In this document: positions 9,001-9,843 of the stretch, piece by piece
Numbering within the stretch: position 1 is the first letter of the stretch
Layout: each line of letters begins with the position of its first letter
DNA from: Candidatus Omnitrophota bacterium
GTDB lineage: Bacteria > Omnitrophota > Gorgyraeia > Zapsychrales > Zapsychraceae
Direction: 5' to 3'
Length of the DNA: 9,843 nt
Assembly (NCBI GenBank): GCA_018399915.1
Contig: JAGYNW010000060.1
Span: 1-9,843, forward strand
Position numbers and translations under genes: made by a program
Notes under the pieces: generated by a model
Seen by the model: only the letters and a program-made list of their open reading frames with translations
The model's database searches: none
Told to the model about the DNA's origin: nothing

Positions 9001-9843
9001 GGGAGCCTTTCTCCAGCATTGGGGATTACGGGTTACCGCTGATGGCGACCCGACCAAGGCTGTTTCCGGCTTGATCCCTGACTGGATGGATAAGATCGAA
9101 AGCCTCCGCATAAAGGACCGTAAAACAGCCGAACATTATGGAAACAGTGTTGTGGCGGTCCTTAAGGATGTTTTTGCGACAGTCGAGGTTGCCGAGCATG
9201 AGGAGTCTCTGTGGGCGGCATATAAACAGGAACGGCTTAAGGCGGCTGAGGTCATTGATGCGCAATTCATAAGAAACGGAAAGATTGATCTGGTCCATCA
9301 AAGCATGAAAAATCTTTTGATGAAGGGCATGATCCTTCAGCATCAGGGTTATGAAGACCAGATATTGAATCCTTACGGCGTATTGGCAGCGTACAAGAAA
9401 TATTTTGAGACCATGGGGGTCAATGTCAGTCCTACTCCGACCCATTATGAAGGCTTAACACTTAAAGTGGTCCGGCAAGCAGAGGATGGATTGTATAACG
9501 TTACCATCTATGACCAGGATCAGATCTCTCATTCTCCGGCCTTTGGCCAGCTGCCTATTACGGATGTGGATTTCTTTGGAAGCCGAGTGGAGGCTGACGT
9601 GCCGGGCGTACAAGAATCTATTGAGCAGGCAAAAATCAAATTAACCGGGATCTCCAGCTTTGTGACCTCATCGGCACCGCTATTATTGGATAAACGTGTC
9701 GGAAATGTCTTAAAAGATTCCATCATGGTGTTGAACGCAAATTATGAAACCGAGAATATCGGGCTGACAATTCATCAAATGACCCGGATGATCTCCCAAT
9801 GGACAGGACAAGAATTTGATTCCGTTGTTAAAGTCCTGCTTTT
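1..9843 (+). CDS. Internal fragment of a giant multidomain protein (no start or stop in window)
   Basis: One reading frame, codons starting at base 2, runs without a stop through all 3,280 complete codons; base 1 and bases 9842-9843 belong to split codons. Domain motifs appear in this same frame from end to end: YdcF-like, Ig-like, radical SAM/SPASM, PIG-L deacetylase, HAD phosphatase, HEAT-like repeats and YvcK/CofD-like, separated by repeated degenerate zincin-like modules. In sequence this AT-rich, about two hundred stops would be expected by chance, so the frame is certainly coding. No signal peptide or clear membrane helix is visible, so cellular location is unknown. No in-frame TGA occurs and tryptophan is TGG, consistent with the standard bacterial code. 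The length and enzyme-rich mosaic match giant proteins of Omnitrophota (inference). The function of the whole protein is unknown. An assembly join between the near-identical repeats cannot be excluded from sequence alone. Confidence 0.96.
2..100 (+). repeat. Repeat module copy A (C-terminal part only, cut by window edge)
   Basis: Residues 1-33 match the last 33 residues of copies B and C. The DNA is 90/99 identical to copy C and 86/99 to copy B by hand count. It contains the 'HEIWA' motif (residues 18-22), where a zincin would have HExxH; the second histidine is replaced by alanine. The match ends at 'AEN' (bases 92-100), and an unrelated domain follows at once, so the module sits as a spacer just before the YdcF-like domain. 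The upstream part of this copy, including any DASSE linker, lies outside the window. Confidence 0.9.
101..862 (+). other. YdcF/ElyC/SanA-like (DUF218) domain within the giant CDS
   Basis: Residues 34-287 carry the ordered signature of the DUF218 family: a first strand 'ILIAGNH' (from residue 59), 'IISGGFGRST' (86-95), a 'SEA' segment (154-156) whose Glu matches the usual EA before the second helix, 'ENGATNTKDN' (185-194) matching the family's E-x-x-S-x-NT-x-EN block, and 'YIHTPMQMART' (218-228) matching its late T-x-x-HM-x-RA block. A tail 'YAQKGDI' (about 277-283) also resembles family members. The length of about 250 residues is typical. Characterised relatives (E. coli YdcF, SanA, ElyC) have envelope-related or poorly understood roles, and YdcF binds S-adenosylmethionine; whether this domain binds a ligand is unknown. 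The first motif is not the usual GGG, so ligand binding may be altered. Family assignment rests on motif recognition, not a profile search. Confidence 0.72.
863..1228 (+). other. Unassigned, mostly helical linker in the giant CDS
   Basis: Residues 288-409 join the YdcF-like domain to the Ig-like domain. The composition is rich in Lys, Glu, Leu and Ile and looks mainly alpha-helical, with a polar stretch at about residues 355-375 that includes 'ISTKEDELRGSNPERFRG'. I recognise no family, no cysteine pattern and no catalytic motif. It could be the C-terminal helical extension of the preceding domain or a spacer. It stays fully open in the common frame, so it is translated. Confidence 0.5.
1229..1672 (+). 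other. Ig-like / carbohydrate-binding-like beta-sandwich segment
   Basis: Residues 410-557 change from helical to alternating hydrophobic beta-strand patterns. The segment 'EVILHSNMDGEWKDYRTPM' (about 449-467), with a central Trp (459), followed by 'YELRINNVTKSFAYTIHFDG', resembles the starch-binding or N-terminal Ig-like domains found ahead of glucan-active enzymes, in which strands around a WxxxxM-like motif precede an aromatic-rich strand. A second strand-rich part, 'ATISVNYSGEGLTVTSVDL', ends the segment. There is no catalytic site. It may bind carbohydrate or simply act as a structural spacer. The beta-sandwich call is moderate; the carbohydrate-binding idea is weak and needs structure prediction. 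Confidence 0.42.
1673..2128 (+). other. Degenerate zincin-like segment 1 (DEIDH in place of HExxH)
   Basis: Residues 558-709. A helical start (558-595) is followed by a strand 'GDIIYLSERALVD' and then 'FLNIILSDEIDHMVHP'. The layout strand, loop, helix with the motif, then an acidic 'DEVVHES' (647-653) is that of zinc metallopeptidases, but the first histidine of HExxH is Asp (residue 635), leaving DEIDH (635-639). It also aligns with the repeat core: YVKGDIIYL against YVENDVIYI, and LSDEIDHMVHP against LAHEIWAVVNP. I therefore read it as a diverged relative of the repeat module. Metal binding is probably lost or altered, and proteolysis is not expected. Homology is inferred from short aligned motifs; the tail at about 670-709 is unassigned and helical. 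Confidence 0.5.
2129..3379 (+). other. Radical SAM domain with SPASM-like C-terminal cysteine cluster
   Basis: Residues 710-1126. The radical SAM [4Fe-4S] motif CxxxCxxC is intact: Cys766, Cys770, Cys773 in 'ICQYSCPTC'. The SAM-binding 'FTGGGEP' follows (GGGEP at 822-826), then 'LFTDGYLL' and 'FLRVSYNAGTPETY', the usual barrel-strand features. The C-terminal part has Cys1048 and Cys1051 ('KCLACPW'), Cys1066 ('GEVYHC'), a 'GSLREESLFEIWRG' segment typical of SPASM/twitch tails, and Cys1110 and Cys1114 ('CPPVC'), enough for at least one auxiliary Fe-S cluster. SPASM enzymes (anSME, PqqE, MftC types) modify peptides or proteins, so substrates in cis or trans are conceivable, but nothing identifies one. 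The length of about 400 residues is normal for a free-standing enzyme. This part is clearly more AT-rich, with more TTA and AGA codons, than the 3' third of the window. Confidence 0.9.
3380..3970 (+). other. Degenerate zincin-like segment 2 (HHDFILH) with preceding coiled helix
   Basis: Residues 1127-1323. A charged helix (about 1127-1155, rich in Lys, Glu, Ala and Gln) is followed by an alpha/beta segment ending in 'IAHHDFILHGYLGKEEAGA' (from about 1278), preceded by the strand 'FTIFIHPVLL'. The order of edge strand, then His-rich helix, then an acidic 'CEESRKLLEENREI' helix is zincin-like, but the motif is HHDFILH (1280-1286), not HExxH. It looks like the third member of the pseudo-peptidase set in this protein. 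The histidines could still bind a metal, so loss of activity is inference. The family is otherwise unrecognised. It is followed by a charged linker (3971-4033) leading to repeat copy B. Confidence 0.4.
4034..4372 (+). repeat. Repeat module copy B (113 residues)
   Basis: Residues 1345-1457. Begins with the linker 'DASSE', continues with a helical half ('EKIALTVKQIGGI' and onward), and ends with the conserved core from 'VRAPPAW' (base 4223) to 'AEN' (base 4372). It aligns without gaps to copy C over 113 residues: about 23/63 identical in the first part and 46/50 in the core. Core DNA is 130/150 identical, and 16 of the 20 differences are synonymous. HEIWA (1442-1446) replaces HExxH. The module separates the radical SAM/pseudo-zincin block from the following region and PIG-L domain. 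Its likely role is a structural spacer or docking module (inference). Confidence 0.92.
4373..5341 (+). other. Unassigned alpha/beta and helical region before the PIG-L domain
   Basis: Residues 1458-1780. Directly after copy B comes a segment with mixed strands ('TVTYLPAEL', 'VEINVLLTRGNGF'), then helical stretches from about residue 1570, including 'EILRIMVNYLPVQLMTLRVV' and 'FMLRILKFLWDNKI'. I recognise no family or catalytic motif. Some PIG-L-type domains are fused behind a glucosamine-6-phosphate deaminase, so a very diverged NagB-like remnant was considered, but I see none of its sequence landmarks. The last 25 or so residues are acidic and polar and look like a linker into the PIG-L domain. 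Confidence 0.5.
5342..6166 (+). other. PIG-L/LmbE-type N-acetylglucosamine deacetylase-like domain
   Basis: Residues 1781-2055. The family start 'ETHPDDMAIHAGAF' matches the zinc site AHPDDExxxxGG: His1789 and Asp1792 are the expected zinc ligands and Asp1791 the expected catalytic base. The second zinc motif appears as 'NHPHHRM' (His1933, His1936), where the usual sequence is HPDH, so the inner Asp has become His1935. In between lie 'AIRSDEGKTNARLFGL' and 'LSLPLM', matching the family's R-x-x-E-x-x-x-A-x-x-LG and LPF-type blocks. The tail with 'FYGRKAREFALESKKAF' recalls the PIG-L domains fused to glucosamine-6-phosphate deaminase-like proteins. Relatives remove acetyl from GlcNAc-containing compounds (MshB, PIG-L, BshB). 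The zinc triad is kept, so activity is possible; the substrate cannot be told. Confidence 0.8.
6194..6532 (+). repeat. Repeat module copy C (113 residues)
   Basis: Residues 2065-2177. Starts with the same 'DASSE' linker as copy B, with 'SVQEIALAVSENGGI' matching B's helical start, then a more hydrophobic helix ('ALTGMMLRALIALGIVNGM') than in B, then the conserved core from base 6383 ('VRAPPAW') to 'ADN' (6532). Exactly the same length as copy B. HEIWA (2162-2166) again lacks the second histidine. The hydrophobic helix contains Arg and Lys and reads as an amphipathic or buried helix rather than a membrane span. The module sits between the PIG-L and HAD domains. Confidence 0.92.
6533..7660 (+). 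other. HAD-superfamily phosphatase-like region with non-canonical motif order
   Basis: Residues 2178-2553. The first about 90 residues are a helical lead-in. HAD motif I is 'LLAADADGTLL' (Asp2375 nucleophile, Asp2377 acid/base), motif II 'IAVISGNN' (Ser2417), and a motif IV-like acidic block 'YAGDNVNPYGNDYPG' (Asp2487, Asp2495). Upstream, 'RIEIRNRQADGSASQIAVRG' to 'FNRAGVNKALAISFLERR' looks like the C2-cap and motif III part (Lys2337) of sugar-phosphatase or phosphomannomutase-type HADs, but it lies before motif I. Either this is the tail of an earlier HAD copy that lost its front, or the domain is rearranged. Relatives dephosphorylate sugar phosphates. The nucleophile pair is intact, so a working phosphatase is plausible; the substrate is unknown. 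Confidence 0.72.
7661..8026 (+). other. Helical segment with coiled coil
   Basis: Residues 2554-2675. After a helical and short strand part ('SSIVIAGKTWYLTKEEIPAL'), a long charged helix at about 7862-8020 holds heptad-like Leu, Ile and Val spacing with alternating Glu, Lys, Arg and Gln ('KEEQSARLEKERIENRIV' and following). It is probably a coiled coil or a rigid arm linking the HAD region to the HEAT-like repeats. No enzymatic motif is seen. Coiled coil is a pattern call made by eye; oligomerisation is not implied. Confidence 0.55.
8027..8680 (+). other. HEAT-like alpha-helical repeats
   Basis: Residues 2676-2893. Successive helix pairs with the HEAT spacing of A-x-x-A-L-x-x-(I/L) can be seen: 'ARKQAALDAIILMATQ', then 'GQQLLAIKALGLIGYAS', then 'AIYPLEVLLQETRDVEIRQ' followed by 'TVFETLRKI'. 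Asp/Glu-Val before the second helix of the last unit is also typical. The earlier part (2676-2790) is helical but more irregular. Such solenoids usually serve as protein-binding scaffolds; here the partner is unknown. No catalytic residues are expected. ARM or TPR-type repeats are alternatives, but the two-helix units with Ala-Leu-Gly turns favour HEAT. Confidence 0.6.
8825..9843 (+). other. YvcK/CofD-like (2-phospho-L-lactate transferase superfamily) domain, runs to window end
   Basis: Residues 2942-3280. The N-terminal nucleotide-site motif is 'VVIAGGGSSKAL' (Gly2952-2954; the usual form is GGGTG or GGGSG). 'EDSGGST' (2990-2996) matches the family's DDGGSSG, and 'DGDPTKAVSGLI' matches the later PGDxRNxLxAL block. 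The C-terminal part, 'SSFVTSSAPLLLDKRV' then 'IMVLNANYETENIGLTIHQM', matches the family's GPGSxyTSxxPxLL, YvxNxxxQxGET and HI/HV elements in the right order, with GPGS weakened. YvcK proteins are needed for envelope growth and bind UDP-sugars; CofD transfers phospholactate in F420 synthesis. Which activity, if any, remains is unclear because several glycines are replaced. The length of about 335 residues is close to the family's usual 310-330, so the domain is nearly complete at the window edge. Confidence 0.78.

Noticed and set aside
9026..9445. Antisense open frame of 139 codons
   Set aside because: It lies wholly opposite the YvcK-like domain, has no recognisable motif, and is a by-product of codon bias on the + strand.
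1..9843. CRISPR array, tRNA/rRNA, insertion sequence, or regulatory elements
   Set aside because: The only repeats are three in-frame protein-coding modules 2-4 kb apart; no short spaced repeats, inverted ends, transposase motifs or RNA-gene signatures were seen.

Overview
The whole 9,843-base window lies inside one protein-coding gene. Reading from base 2 on the + strand I find no stop codon through base 9841 (3,280 codons); the frame enters already open and leaves still open, so neither start nor stop is present. There is no intergenic DNA, and I see no promoter, terminator, RNA gene, CRISPR array or transposon. Residue numbers below are window-local: residue n starts at base 3n-1.

The protein is a mosaic. 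In order: the tail of a repeated module (copy A, 2-100); a YdcF/DUF218-like domain (101-862); an unassigned helical stretch (863-1228); an Ig-like/carbohydrate-binding-like beta domain (1229-1672); a degenerate zincin-like segment (1673-2128); a radical SAM domain with a SPASM-like cysteine tail (2129-3379); a second degenerate zincin-like segment (3380-3970); repeat copy B (4034-4372); an unassigned region (4373-5341); a PIG-L/LmbE-type deacetylase domain (5342-6166); repeat copy C (6194-6532); a HAD-type phosphatase region with motifs out of order (6533-7660); a coiled coil (about 7862-8020); HEAT-like helical repeats (8027-8680); and a YvcK/CofD-like domain (8825 to the end). Short 'DASSE' linkers introduce copies B and C.

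A non-stop frame of more than 3,280 residues that strings together enzyme-like domains normally found in separate proteins fits the giant proteins known from Omnitrophota (former OP3, for example Ca. Velamenicoccus archaeovorus). That assignment is inference from architecture: no taxonomic marker is in the window. Base composition is uneven, AT-rich in the radical SAM part (27-35% GC in three hand-counted lines) and near 50% GC after about 6.3 kb, which suggests pieces of different origin.

The most interesting signal is the repeated module. Copies B and C are exactly 113 residues each; their last 50 residues are 92% identical while the first 63 are only about 37% identical. The conserved core looks like a zincin (HExxH) segment that has lost its second histidine, and a related segment upstream has lost its first histidine instead. 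By contrast, the radical SAM, PIG-L and HAD domains keep most of their key catalytic residues. The picture is a chain of possibly working enzyme domains separated by inactive peptidase-like spacers. Several domains (YdcF-like, PIG-L, YvcK-like) belong to families tied to envelope or amino-sugar metabolism, but a joint role is a hypothesis only.
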